Source of the DNA: a virus | Length of the DNA stretch: 30,812 nt | Strand: one strand, 5' to 3' | Virus record (IMG/VR): IMGVR_UViG_3300046798_000187 | Coordinates: 1 to 30,812 of that record | Shown here: positions 7,325-15,388 of the stretch, one piece after another | Numbering within the stretch: the stretch's first letter is position 1 | Layout of the letters: each line of letters opens with the position of its first letter | Notes under the pieces: generated by a model | What the model was told of the DNA's origin: nothing | Database searches by the model: none | The model's input: the letters and a program-made list of their open reading frames with translations, nothing else | Made by a program: the position numbers and the translations under genes

Positions 7325-8611
7325 ATGGCTGGCGAAACAACCTTTTCAGACATCAACGGTATGGCGAAGCGGGTCTACGACAAGTCGGGACTCCAGGACC
7401 TCCGCAGCGACTGCAGCATCGTCACGAAGCGAGTCGGCTGGGACAAGGGTAGCCGCGCAATTGGCGAGTCCTACCAATCGCCGATGACGCTCCGCTTCCC
7501 CAACGGCTTCACCTACCTGGGCAGCGCGGGCACCGCCAACACGGCATTGAAGCAGCCCCGCCCGCAGGTCGTGAAGCAGGCCAGCGTCGTACCCTCGGCC
7601 TTCATCCTCGAAGAGCGCTTGGTGACGCAGGCCCTGGCTCGCGCCGCAGCGGCCGGGGACGGCGCCTTCGCTGCCTTGGCGTCCGAAACCTACAAGGGCA
7701 TGAAGTTGTCTGCGTCCAACCGCGTTGAGGCCAGCATCATCATCGGCCAGAAGACGCTTGGCACCATTGAGACGGTGACGGACTTGGGCGCTGGCCTGGC
7801 GGACCTCACCATTACTCAGGCGTCGTGGCGTCCCGGCCTCTTCTGGGCGCTGAGCGAAGGTGCGACGTTCGACGCGTGGACTGTCGCCACGAAGAACAAC
7901 GCCTCTGGCCCGCTGGTGCTGGCTGGAATTAAGGCGGCGGAGCGCAAAATCACCGTCAGCTACACGGGCACGCTCGCCTCCGAAATAACGGCTGGGGACA
8001 ACCTCTATTTCGAGGGCGCCACCACGGACCCCACCTCCTCCGTTGCGTGGAACGAGATGGCGGGCCTCATCGCCCAGTCCAGCAACACCACCGGCACGTC
8101 GCTGGGAATTGACGCGTCGGTGTACGGCAACTGGAAGGGCAACACCTACGACGTCGGGGGCAATTTCAACTCCGACGTCATCGAGGACGCGGTGGGCCTG
8201 CTTCGAGACAGAGGCGCTTCCGGGAAGCTGGAGCTGTACCTGGCGAACAAGGCGTTCGGCCAGGCGATGGCCGAGGCAAAGGTGAACCGGAACTTTGATG
8301 CGAGCTACTCGCCGGAGCGCGCCAAGCTGGGCCACAAGGCCATCGGCTACGCCTCTGCGGAGATTGGCGAAATCGAGCTGGTGAACCACCCGTTCATGGC
8401 CCAGGGCGAGTTCCTCCTCATCAACCCGGCCAACGTCGGGCGCGTGGGCAGCATGGACTTGGAGTTCGGCATCCCCGGCGTGGATGGGGAGCAGCACTGG
8501 TACCCCATCATGGGAACCAACCTGGCCGGCATCCAGCTGCAGACGGACCAGTGCGTCATCAACAAGCGCCCCAACCACAGCATGTACGGCTTCGGCATCA
8601 CCTACTCGTAA
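7325..8611 (+). CDS. Major capsid protein
   Basis: A 428-residue protein following portal and scaffold genes, with its own long leader and a terminator-like hairpin after it, as expected for the most abundant virion protein. The sequence is Ala/Gly-rich and low in Cys (two). It has an N-terminal helical region, a central strand-rich region (about residues 190-260, possibly an inserted domain), and a C-terminal half with motifs such as DVIEDAVGLLRDRG and NHPFMAQGEFLLINP. This fits HK97-fold capsid proteins in general, but I cannot name a subfamily. The start ATG 7325 follows a modest CAGGTG ribosome-binding site. Confidence 0.78.
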   Translation: MAGETTFSDINGMAKRVYDKSGLQDLRSDCSIVTKRVGWDKGSRAIGESYQSPMTLRFPNGFTYLGSAGTANTALKQPRPQVVKQASVVPSAFILEERLVTQALARAAAAGDGAFAALASETYKGMKLSASNRVEASIIIGQKTLGTIETVTDLGAGLADLTITQASWRPGLFWALSEGATFDAWTVATKNNASGPLVLAGIKAAERKITVSYTGTLASEITAGDNLYFEGATTDPTSSVAWNEMAGLIAQSSNTTGTSLGIDASVYGNWKGNTYDVGGNFNSDVIEDAVGLLRDRGASGKLELYLANKAFGQAMAEAKVNRNFDASYSPERAKLGHKAIGYASAEIGEIELVNHPFMAQGEFLLINPANVGRVGSMDLEFGIPGVDGEQHWYPIMGTNLAGIQLQTDQCVINKRPNHSMYGFGITYS

Positions 8612-8627
8612 GCGACGGGCTGAATGG

Positions 8628-8668
8628 CACTCCGAGGGGCAACCCCCTCTCCCTTCGGGGTGCTTCTT
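8628..8668 (+). terminator. Terminator-like hairpin after the capsid gene
   Basis: CACTCCGA (8628-8635) pairs with TCGGGGTG (8655-8662) through eight pairs including one G-U. A shorter alternative stem, GAGGGG (8634-8639) with CCCCTC (8644-8649), is nested around it. The stem is followed by CTTCTT. It sits 17 bases after the capsid stop and 33 bases before the next start. It may end or reduce read-through, making capsid mRNA more abundant than downstream mRNA. Confidence 0.5.
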
Positions 8669-8700
8669 GAGTCCGTAGGCACCACCCAAGGGAGTCCGCC

Positions 8701-9528
8701 ATGAAGAGCACCATCACCATCTACGTCCCGGAGGGTGAGGACCCCTTCGGCACCTTCGTCACCCGCAAGCCGCGGGAGAAGGTGAACCGTTTCGCCGAGT
8801 ACCTGCGCGCCATTGCCGGCAGCGGCATTCTCGGCCGCGCACAGTCTCGGCCCAGCATCGTCGCGGGCACCGCCCATGCGGTGGGCACCGTCACCCTGGC
8901 CACGGCGTTGGCCGCGGACACAGTCACCATCAACGGAGTCGCATTCACCGCGGTTACCGGCGTGGCAGGCGCGAACCAGTTCTCCATCGACGGCACGGAC
9001 ATCGTGGATGCCTCGGGCCTGGTGACGAGCATCAACGCTTCGGTGACGGCGCTGGTGAGCGGCTACGTGAAAGCCGACAACCGGAGCGCGACGGTAACCC
9101 TGGCCAGCGTCACGGCGGGACAGACGGTTACCATCGGTGGTGTCACCTTCACCGCCATTACCGGCACGTCCACTTCGCTGGTGCAATTCGACGTCTCAGG
9201 CGACGACACGGCGGACGCGGCCGCGCTGGTGGCGAAAGCCAACGCACACCCGTACCTGCGGGAGCAGCTGGTGGCCTCCAGTGCCTTGGGCGTCGTCACG
9301 CTGCGGCAGCTTCCCTTCGGGCCACCGCGGACACTGGGCCTCTCTAAGTCCGGCGCGGGCATTACCGTCTCTGGCGCCACGTTAGCGGCTTCGGCCGGGG
9401 TGCTGCTCGCCGCTGTTGCCAAGGGCCAAGAGGGAAACCAGGCCACGCTTGCCAGCAGCAGCGCACCCCGCCTTCCCGTCTCCGGCGCGCGCTTCGCTGG
9501 CGGCGTCAACACCACGATGACTTTCTGA
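8701..9528 (+). CDS. Head decoration-like protein with a duplicated module
   Basis: A 275-residue protein right after the capsid gene. Residues 1-45 are charged and helical. Residues about 63-113 and 131-181 are two copies of one module, each with a TVTLA strand, a TVTI-x-GV-x-FTA core, a hydrophobic/Asp segment and a helix ending in IN or AN. The same module recurs once in the tail-hub protein (about 16570-16740). Such modules are common in phage structural proteins. Position next to the capsid gene suggests a head decoration or head-fibre role. No signal peptide is present, unlike the next five genes. Confidence 0.6.
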   Translation: MKSTITIYVPEGEDPFGTFVTRKPREKVNRFAEYLRAIAGSGILGRAQSRPSIVAGTAHAVGTVTLATALAADTVTINGVAFTAVTGVAGANQFSIDGTDIVDASGLVTSINASVTALVSGYVKADNRSATVTLASVTAGQTVTIGGVTFTAITGTSTSLVQFDVSGDDTADAAALVAKANAHPYLREQLVASSALGVVTLRQLPFGPPRTLGLSKSGAGITVSGATLAASAGVLLAAVAKGQEGNQATLASSSAPRLPVSGARFAGGVNTTMTF

Positions 9529-9535
9529 GGACGCC

Positions 9536-9880
9536 ATGAAGAAAGCCGCCGCCCTCCTTCTGTCCGTCTGCGCCTTCGCCGTTTCGGCGTTGGCGCAGTC
9601 CACCACCACCCAGCAGAACGAGGTGCTGGTGCTGACGACGTCCACGCGCGTGGACGTGGGCATCGAGCAACGCAAGGGCATCGAGGTGCAGAACCTCGGG
9701 CCGGGCGCCATTTTCTGCAAGGTGTCCAACTCCACGCCCACGGCGGTGCTCAACAAGGCGCGGCGCCTCGCCACCAACGAGTCCTGGGCCATCGACTTGC
9801 CTCCGGGCTACCGCATTTCGTGCATCGCCTCCGCCAACCAAGTGACGGGGGCGGCCACCATCGTCACCGAGGTGCGGTAA
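9536..9880 (+). CDS. Decoration-like protein with a Sec signal peptide
   Basis: Encodes 114 residues. The N-terminus is a textbook signal peptide: Lys2-Lys3, a hydrophobic core from residue 4 to about 16, and an Ala-x-Ala site (SALA, residues 17-20) before Gln21. There is no lipobox. The mature part (about 94 residues) is beta-rich and resembles small phage decoration or fibre-base proteins (GIEVQNLGPGAIFCKVS, then a Pro-Gly turn and IVTEVR end). Those relatives normally lack a signal peptide. Two Cys remain in the mature part and could form a disulfide. The next gene starts immediately after its stop. Confidence 0.65.
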   Translation: MKKAAALLLSVCAFAVSALAQSTTTQQNEVLVLTTSTRVDVGIEQRKGIEVQNLGPGAIFCKVSNSTPTAVLNKARRLATNESWAIDLPPGYRISCIASANQVTGAATIVTEVR

Positions 9881-11173
9881 ATGCGGCGATTCCTGGTTGG
9901 CGTGCGCGCGTTCCTGGACCGGGCCATTCTGCTCATGGTCGGGTTCACGGCCGTGCTCGCGAGCGCACAGGCGCTCTCCAGGGGCATCCGCAGCGGAGGG
10001 TTGAGCCCAGAGCGTTTTCCCGGGAGCGGGACGAGCTCGGCGGCGAGCGACACGTCCCTTCTTCGTCTCCTTCCCAGCATCTCCGTGTCGGATGAGTGCG
10101 CCGGCGCCGCAATTTTCGGCACACGGGGCGAGCCGCTCAGCTTGACGCGCAGCTCGTCCGCCTACTGCACGAAGAGCGATGGGACGCTGGTCCTGCGAAC
10201 AGATGACCAGCCCCGGCTGGTGCTTGCCGGGGTGATGCGAGAGGGGGCATCGACAAATCAGGTGATTCGCTCGCAGGAGCTTGAAAACGCATTCTGGACC
10301 AGTCTGAACACGGTCACCATCACCGCCAACTATGCCGCGGCGCCCGACGGCACGACCACGGCCGACCGGGTGCAGCTCGGGAGCGGCGCGGCCACGGCAC
10401 GCTACCAGGCAGTCGCCGGGGTCTACGAGTCTCAGACGCACACGGTGTCCTGCTACGTGCGAGCCACCGCCGGAGCCCAGACCTTCCGCCTGCTGCTCAC
10501 GCACGGAGGGGTGACCAACTACTTCAGCCCGGAAAAGACGGCTACCGCGACATGGCAGCGCTTCATCTTTACGCAGGCGTTTGGTGCCACGGTCGGCACG
10601 AGCGCCCTTGTTGGCGTTCACAACGACGTTGCGCAGACGGCCGCTGACTTGGTTGTCTGGGGTTGTCAGCTCGAGAAGAACCAGAGCCACGCCTCCAGCT
10701 ACATCACCACCCTCGGCACGACGACAGCGCGAGTCGGCGAAACAACGACGATGCCAACCCCCGCGGCCATCAGCCGGACGGAGGGGTGCACTCGCGTCAC
10801 CTATACGGCTGGGTTTGACGGCTTCATCGCAGGGACGGATTACATCCTCTGGCTTGCCGCGACCGACGGGTTCCGCGTGCCCTATCTCCAATCAACCAGC
10901 GTCAGCACCTACGACGGGGTTCATGTTGTCGGCACGACGAAGACAATCGTTGCCAACGAAACCTTCGACATCCTCACCACCTGGACCGCCATCGGGAACC
11001 AACTTCGCGTCAAGCCCGGAGGCGTCACGGCCGCGACGTCCGCCTTCACGACGATGGGCGCCGCCGGAGCAAGCATGCAGCTGCTCAACATCTCCGGCAG
11101 CGGAGCCTGGCCGGCCTATTTGCGGAACGTCATCATCGGGGCCGCGCCGACGGACTGCGGGGTTGACCCATGA
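9881..11173 (+). CDS. Exported tail-fibre/spike-like protein with a lectin-like domain
   Basis: Encodes 430 residues. Residues 1-32 form a signal peptide or membrane anchor (basic start, hydrophobic ILLMVGFTAVLAS, then AQA). Residues about 125-280 match the pattern of a carbohydrate-binding-like domain common in phage tail proteins: an SQELENAFW motif, then APDGTTTADRVQ, ending with the typical VWGCQLEKNQ and SYITT. The remaining 150 residues look like a second jelly-roll-like domain. Six Cys are present. It overlaps the next gene by ATGA. The binding target is unknown; export of such a protein is unexpected for a virion part. Confidence 0.65.
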   Translation: MRRFLVGVRAFLDRAILLMVGFTAVLASAQALSRGIRSGGLSPERFPGSGTSSAASDTSLLRLLPSISVSDECAGAAIFGTRGEPLSLTRSSSAYCTKSDGTLVLRTDDQPRLVLAGVMREGASTNQVIRSQELENAFWTSLNTVTITANYAAAPDGTTTADRVQLGSGAATARYQAVAGVYESQTHTVSCYVRATAGAQTFRLLLTHGGVTNYFSPEKTATATWQRFIFTQAFGATVGTSALVGVHNDVAQTAADLVVWGCQLEKNQSHASSYITTLGTTTARVGETTTMPTPAAISRTEGCTRVTYTAGFDGFIAGTDYILWLAATDGFRVPYLQSTSVSTYDGVHVVGTTKTIVANETFDILTTWTAIGNQLRVKPGGVTAATSAFTTMGAAGASMQLLNISGSGAWPAYLRNVIIGAAPTDCGVDP

Positions 11174-11781
11174 GTCGTCTGCGCAGCCTATTCATCGTCA
11201 TTGGAGTGACGGCCGGCGGGCTGCTCCTGCTCATGCTCGCTCCGGACGCCACTCCCGCGGACGCACTGGATGCTGGCCTGTTGGACGTTTCGACGCCCGC
11301 CCGAGTGGAGTGCCGCTTCTACGTCCATCCGGACTGCCGAAACATCACGCTGCCGGATGCACCTTTGCCGGCGTACATGACGGCCCAAGTCCGGGCACGC
11401 TTCATTGACGGAGGTTTCGACGGCGACGGCGGCTCCACTCTCGTCCTCGCCGACATGCCCAATAGGCCGGATGGTGGCTTCTGCATCATCCCGGTCGGCA
11501 GCATTGCTGAGGCATGCACGGTGCTGGAGGTTGGCTCCTGTAGCCCGCTCGCCGTGTGTAGCTACGAGTACCCCACTCAAGGCCTGGAGGCGGGAGCCTG
11601 CTACCGCCCGGACGCCGGACGGTGTCGCATCGCCCAGTCGGACGGCGGCTTCATCGATGCGCCCATGGGCGTCACGCTGGCTCCCAACTCCTGGGTGGGG
11701 CCCGGCTGCTTCCGGAAGTACCCGGGGCCCGTCGTCTTCGCCGAAGGGGACGAGAGCTGGCCGGAGGAGTGCCCCCAATGA
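11170..11781 (+). CDS. Cys-rich exported protein of unknown function
   Basis: Encodes 203 residues. Residues 3-24 are a basic start plus a long hydrophobic helix (LFIVIGVTAGGLLLLMLAP), a signal peptide or anchor. The remainder has ten Cys, an even number spread over the chain, and Asp/Gly-rich turns such as FIDGGFDGDGG and RPDAGRC. Both features suit a disulfide-rich periplasmic or surface protein, and the Asp/Gly style resembles myxobacterial surface proteins. No phage family recognised. It is coupled by ATGA overlaps at both ends to tail-spike-like genes, so it may be a chaperone, partner or acquired host gene. Confidence 0.65.
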   Translation: MSRLRSLFIVIGVTAGGLLLLMLAPDATPADALDAGLLDVSTPARVECRFYVHPDCRNITLPDAPLPAYMTAQVRARFIDGGFDGDGGSTLVLADMPNRPDGGFCIIPVGSIAEACTVLEVGSCSPLAVCSYEYPTQGLEAGACYRPDAGRCRIAQSDGGFIDAPMGVTLAPNSWVGPGCFRKYPGPVVFAEGDESWPEECPQ

Positions 11782-12224
11782 CAAGTCGAACGGCCGTCCT
11801 TCTTGCGGTGTTTGCCCTTGCGTCTTCCGCGCTGGGGCAGACGTTCTCCGTCACCACCACGCACAACCTCACCGGCTCGCCTCCAACGCTATCAACGGAC
11901 GGGGCATCCATTGATGCGGCGGATGGATTCAACGTCACCGTCTCGGCCAACTCCGGACAGACAATTACCGGCGGCTCACTGCTCTGCTACTTCTATGGCG
12001 CGGTGTCGTCCTCCGGCAGCGGCTCTCCTCCGACGCGCCGTTGGATGCGGTGTCCGGCGGTGCTGGACTTCACCCCCGGCACATCCGTCCGCGATGCGCC
12101 GAGCGGCGACTATCAGACTCCCGTGGGGTGGGGCCGCATCGCGTACATCCCCAGCGCCGTCACCGTCTCAGGCGGCAGCACCGTTACCGTCACAATTGCC
12201 GTGCGCAAGGGGGCGGACAAATGA
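11778..12224 (+). CDS. Small beta-rich protein with a Sec signal peptide
   Basis: Encodes 148 residues. The signal peptide is clear: Arg4, hydrophobic core TAVLLAVFALA, and a likely cleavage at SALG before Gln21. The mature part is rich in Ser, Thr and Gly with alternating strands (FNVTVSANSGQTITGGSLL, then VTVSGGSTVTVTIAVRKG), like small beta-sandwich phage attachment proteins. Two Cys remain. It overlaps its neighbours by ATGA at both ends, so it is made with the beta-helix protein that follows. Confidence 0.62.
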   Translation: MTSRTAVLLAVFALASSALGQTFSVTTTHNLTGSPPTLSTDGASIDAADGFNVTVSANSGQTITGGSLLCYFYGAVSSSGSGSPPTRRWMRCPAVLDFTPGTSVRDAPSGDYQTPVGWGRIAYIPSAVTVSGGSTVTVTIAVRKGADK

Positions 12225-13675
12225 CGCCCTCCGTCGCCCTGCTGTCTCTGGTGCTGAGTCAGGCACTGCCGCCCTTCAACGGAGTCAGCCGGGGGGAGTG
12301 GGCCACCACGGGCGCGCTCGGCCTCTTCGTGGAAACCACCGGCAACGACGGAAGCGACTGTCGGTCCGTTGGGGCGCCATGCGCGACGCTTCAGGGCGCC
12401 TTCGACAAAATTCCGGAGAACGTCTTTCACGGCGTCACCATCACCGCGGGGCTTGGCAACTTCTCGGGCGCGGTACTCTCAGGGAAGGTCATCCACACGC
12501 GCTCCGGCGGCGGTGCGTGGATTAACTTCCAGGGCACACTGAAGACGGCCACCGTGGCCACAGGCACCGCCAGCGGGACTCTTACTGGCTACGTGGCCGG
12601 CGCGGCCGCAACGCACACCACGTACACGGACAGCACGCAGAGCTGGACGGCGAATGACTTGCGCGGGAAGTGGGTCCAAATAACCGGGGGCACCGGCGTC
12701 AGCGCAACGGCCATCTACGTCATCGCCTCCAACACGGCGACTGTCCTCACGCTCGCCGGCACCGGCACCGCGGCCATCGGCTCCACGTACACGATTGTGG
12801 ACTCCGGGACTGTCATCACCGCATTGACGGCCGCCGAGGCGGGCGGCCCCTTCGGCATTTCCAATGATACCGGCGCCGGCATCCGCATCATCGGCAACGA
12901 GAGCTACGGCAACTTCGGCAACAACATCGCCGTCTCCAAACTCTCCTGCGCCATGTCTGCCTCTTCTGGGCAGTGCGTCCAGGTGGACGGCCCCACGCGC
13001 GCGTACGTGCGGTGGCTGTCTGCCGCGGGCGCCGGGCAGTTCGCCATCGGCGTTCGCTTCACCAACCAGGGCGGGGGCTTCGTCAACAACTCCAGTTTCG
13101 CGCTCTCCGGCTCCGGCTCCCTCGGCGTGAGCATGGGGAACATTGCGGACCAGTCCGGAGGGGTGCGCATCTCCAACTCCCTCTTCAACGGAGGGGCCGG
13201 CGGCGTCCAGATGCAGGCGACGGGCGTCACTATTTCTGGCTCCAAGTTTTTCGCGCAAACCGCGCAGGCCATCGTGGGCGCACAGCTGGGCACCGGAGGC
13301 ACACAGCTCTCCAACAACCGAATTGACTGCAACAGCGTGGGCGGCGCGAGAGGCATATCTGTCACCACGCACGCAGACTTGGGCGGCGCCTACGTGGTGC
13401 CAATTGGATTGTCCTCCTCGGACATCAGCAACTGCATGGACGCGGTGCGGCTCGCGTACCCAGGTGCGCACGGCATGTTTAAGGCCGTCAGTGGAACCGG
13501 AAACACTGTGGCCTTCAACGTGAGCTATGGGGCCAACTGCCTCGTGGATGCCACCAGCACCATTACTGGCGCCACGGAAATTAATCTCGATGGGGCCGGC
13601 TCAACCATCGCCGCGATGCGCGCCGCCGTACCAAGACTCGTCACCAACACCTACGGGTCCATCGTTTATGAGTAG
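12221..13675 (+). CDS. Beta-helix tail-spike-like protein with a signal-peptide-like N-terminus
   Basis: Encodes 484 residues. It begins with a hydrophobic segment SVALLSLVLSQALPP (residues 4-18) that looks like a short signal peptide, though it lacks a basic n-region. Residues about 35-100 start a pectate-lyase-like region (GNDGSDCRSVGAPCATLQGA). Residues about 105-195 hold an inserted module common in phage fibres (SWTANDLRGKWVQITGG ... GSTYTIVDSG). Residues 220-430 show repeated short strands with Asn/Gly turns (ISNSLFNGGAGGVQM, VTISGSKFF), typical of a right-handed beta helix that binds or cleaves polysaccharide. Catalytic residues cannot be named. Last gene of the exported cassette. Confidence 0.68.
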   Translation: MTPSVALLSLVLSQALPPFNGVSRGEWATTGALGLFVETTGNDGSDCRSVGAPCATLQGAFDKIPENVFHGVTITAGLGNFSGAVLSGKVIHTRSGGGAWINFQGTLKTATVATGTASGTLTGYVAGAAATHTTYTDSTQSWTANDLRGKWVQITGGTGVSATAIYVIASNTATVLTLAGTGTAAIGSTYTIVDSGTVITALTAAEAGGPFGISNDTGAGIRIIGNESYGNFGNNIAVSKLSCAMSASSGQCVQVDGPTRAYVRWLSAAGAGQFAIGVRFTNQGGGFVNNSSFALSGSGSLGVSMGNIADQSGGVRISNSLFNGGAGGVQMQATGVTISGSKFFAQTAQAIVGAQLGTGGTQLSNNRIDCNSVGGARGISVTTHADLGGAYVVPIGLSSSDISNCMDAVRLAYPGAHGMFKAVSGTGNTVAFNVSYGANCLVDATSTITGATEINLDGAGSTIAAMRAAVPRLVTNTYGSIVYE

Positions 13676-13693
13676 CAACGAGAGGCCACGGCA

Positions 13694-14203
13694 ATGAGCA
13701 TCCTCATCAACGTAGGCGGCGTGAATTACCCCTACCCGTCCTCGGGTGAGTCGGACACTGCCCAGAAGCAAATCGCCTTCGCCCAGGCCGTTGCGGCACA
13801 GGCCAACAAGGGCTCCTCCATGGTGGCCTTTTCGGCCGTCACGGCGCCGGCCAGCCCCGTCACCACCCCCGTCTTCCTGAAGCCGCTTGGCAGCAATGCC
13901 ACCGCCACTTCCGTTGAGGTGAAGTTCCGCGTCCCGTTCGCGTGCGTCATCTCCAAGCTGTACATCGGCGCGTCCGGAGGCCCCGTCGGCGACTCCCTCA
14001 CCCTGACGCTTCGAAGAAACGGGGTGAACACGGCACTGACGTGCGTGCTCCCAGTAGCAACCACGCAGGCCAGCGACCTCACCCACTCCGTAACCTTCGC
14101 AGCAGGAGACGAGATGTCCTTCTCCTGCGTGGCCGGCGCCCTCATCTCAGCGGGCGCCCCGAATGTGTGGGCAACCATGAAAATGACCGAGGTGTACCTA
14201 TGA
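13694..14203 (+). CDS. Phage fibre or appendage-like protein
   Basis: Encodes 169 residues and has no signal peptide. The N-terminus SILINVGGVNYPYPSSGESD followed by a helix full of Ala/Gln is a pattern seen at the anchoring end of phage fibre proteins. The rest is a beta-rich domain (KFRVPFACVISKLYIGASGG, then LTLTLRRNG, then EMSFSCVAG), like a small jelly roll. It starts 18 bases after the exported cassette ends and overlaps the next gene by ATGA. Role inferred from pattern and context only. Confidence 0.6.
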   Translation: MSILINVGGVNYPYPSSGESDTAQKQIAFAQAVAAQANKGSSMVAFSAVTAPASPVTTPVFLKPLGSNATATSVEVKFRVPFACVISKLYIGASGGPVGDSLTLTLRRNGVNTALTCVLPVATTQASDLTHSVTFAAGDEMSFSCVAGALISAGAPNVWATMKMTEVYL

Positions 14204-14460
14204 ATCCAATGCTTGAAGAGGAAGAAGAGATGCCGCAGGAGCGCGGCGAAGAGTTGAGCAAGCTGGACGACGAGACCCTGAAGGAGCTGCTCACCTTCGC
14301 GAAGGGCGGGATGGCCAAGGACATTGGCTCCCGCCTGGCTCCTCCGCCAGCTCCGCCCACAGAAGACGCGGAAATCCCCGGCGTGGATGCTGTGCCGGAA
14401 GAAGAGTCCGGCCCGGACGTGGAGAAGCTGAAGGCGCTGCTCGCGTCCATGGGAGGCTGA
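14200..14460 (+). CDS. Small acidic protein
   Basis: Encodes 86 residues, starting within the previous stop (ATGA). It opens with a run of five Glu, continues with a charged helix (ELSKLDDETLKELLTFAKGG), then a Pro-rich acidic linker and a final short helix EKLKALLASMGG. It is probably mostly disordered. In this position, between fibre and adaptor genes, such proteins may be assembly chaperones or minor virion parts. Family not recognised. Confidence 0.55.
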   Translation: MNPMLEEEEEMPQERGEELSKLDDETLKELLTFAKGGMAKDIGSRLAPPPAPPTEDAEIPGVDAVPEEESGPDVEKLKALLASMGG

Positions 14461-14461
14461 C

Positions 14462-15388
14462 GTGCCCAGCGAATACTTGGCGGATGAGCTGATTACCGCA
14501 GCGAAGGAGGAAGGAGTCTTCCCGGGCTCTGCGGAAGCTTCATTCACGCCTCGTATTCGTCGCCTCCTCAACCGTGAGCAACGTCTCTACCTGATGACGG
14601 TGCTCAAGTCGGTACGCGAGGAGTACCAGGAGCAAACGCAAAGCATCCCCCTCGTCTCCGGCGTCCAGACATACCGTCTTCCGACGCGCGCGGTGGCCGC
14701 AGGAATTAAGCTTGTCGAGCGCCTCATGGGCGGCGAGCACGTGGTGCTGGAGCCCATCAGCCAGCGCGACGCTGCGGTGTACGGCGGGGACGGCTACGGC
14801 ACCGGGGACTATGTGTTGGAGGCCAACAACCTGCGCCTCCTGCCGAGCGTCACCGCTTCCGGCGCCCTGCGAATTACCTACTACCGGCGCTTCAACACGC
14901 TGGTGGCGGCAGACGAAGCGGCAGAGGTGGAAGACATCGACACCGTCACAGGCGAGGTGACGTTGGCCTCTCTGCCGTCAGACTTCGCGAGCGACACGCC
15001 GTTCGACCTCATCCGCGGGACGCCGCACTTCGACGTCCTTGCAATGGACATCGCCGCATCTCTGGTGGGCTCCGTGCTGACGTTCACCCCGGCAGAGCTG
15101 CCCAGCGACTTGGTTGTTGGCGACTTCGTGGCGCTGGCGGGCCAAACGCCCATCTGCAACGCGCCGCTCGAGATGCAGGACTTACTGGTGAAGCGCGCCG
15201 TCTACGTCTACTTGCTGGGCCAGGGAGACCCAAAGGCCGCCGCGGCGAAGGCCTCGATGGACGAGTCCGAGCAACACGCGAAGGCGCTCCTCTCTCCGCG
15301 CGTCGAAGCCAGCGAAGCCCTTCTCATCAACCGCAACGGGCCAGGGTGGAACCGGTGGGGGCGGCGCCGGGGGTTCTTCAATGGCTAG
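14462..15388 (+). CDS. Candidate head-tail adaptor protein
   Basis: Encodes 308 residues from GTG 14462 behind GGGAGG. Helical N-terminus (EYLADELITAAKEEG, then IRRLLNREQRLYLMTVLKSVREEYQ), a beta-rich middle starting with YRLPTRAVA and including ALRITYYRRF, and a helical C-terminus (EMQDLLVKRAVYVYLLGQGDPKAAAAKA). This helix-beta-helix layout and the place just before the large tail protein match adaptor proteins that join the portal to short tails. It overlaps the next gene by 8 bases. Confidence 0.6.
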   Translation: MPSEYLADELITAAKEEGVFPGSAEASFTPRIRRLLNREQRLYLMTVLKSVREEYQEQTQSIPLVSGVQTYRLPTRAVAAGIKLVERLMGGEHVVLEPISQRDAAVYGGDGYGTGDYVLEANNLRLLPSVTASGALRITYYRRFNTLVAADEAAEVEDIDTVTGEVTLASLPSDFASDTPFDLIRGTPHFDVLAMDIAASLVGSVLTFTPAELPSDLVVGDFVALAGQTPICNAPLEMQDLLVKRAVYVYLLGQGDPKAAAAKASMDESEQHAKALLSPRVEASEALLINRNGPGWNRWGRRRGFFNG

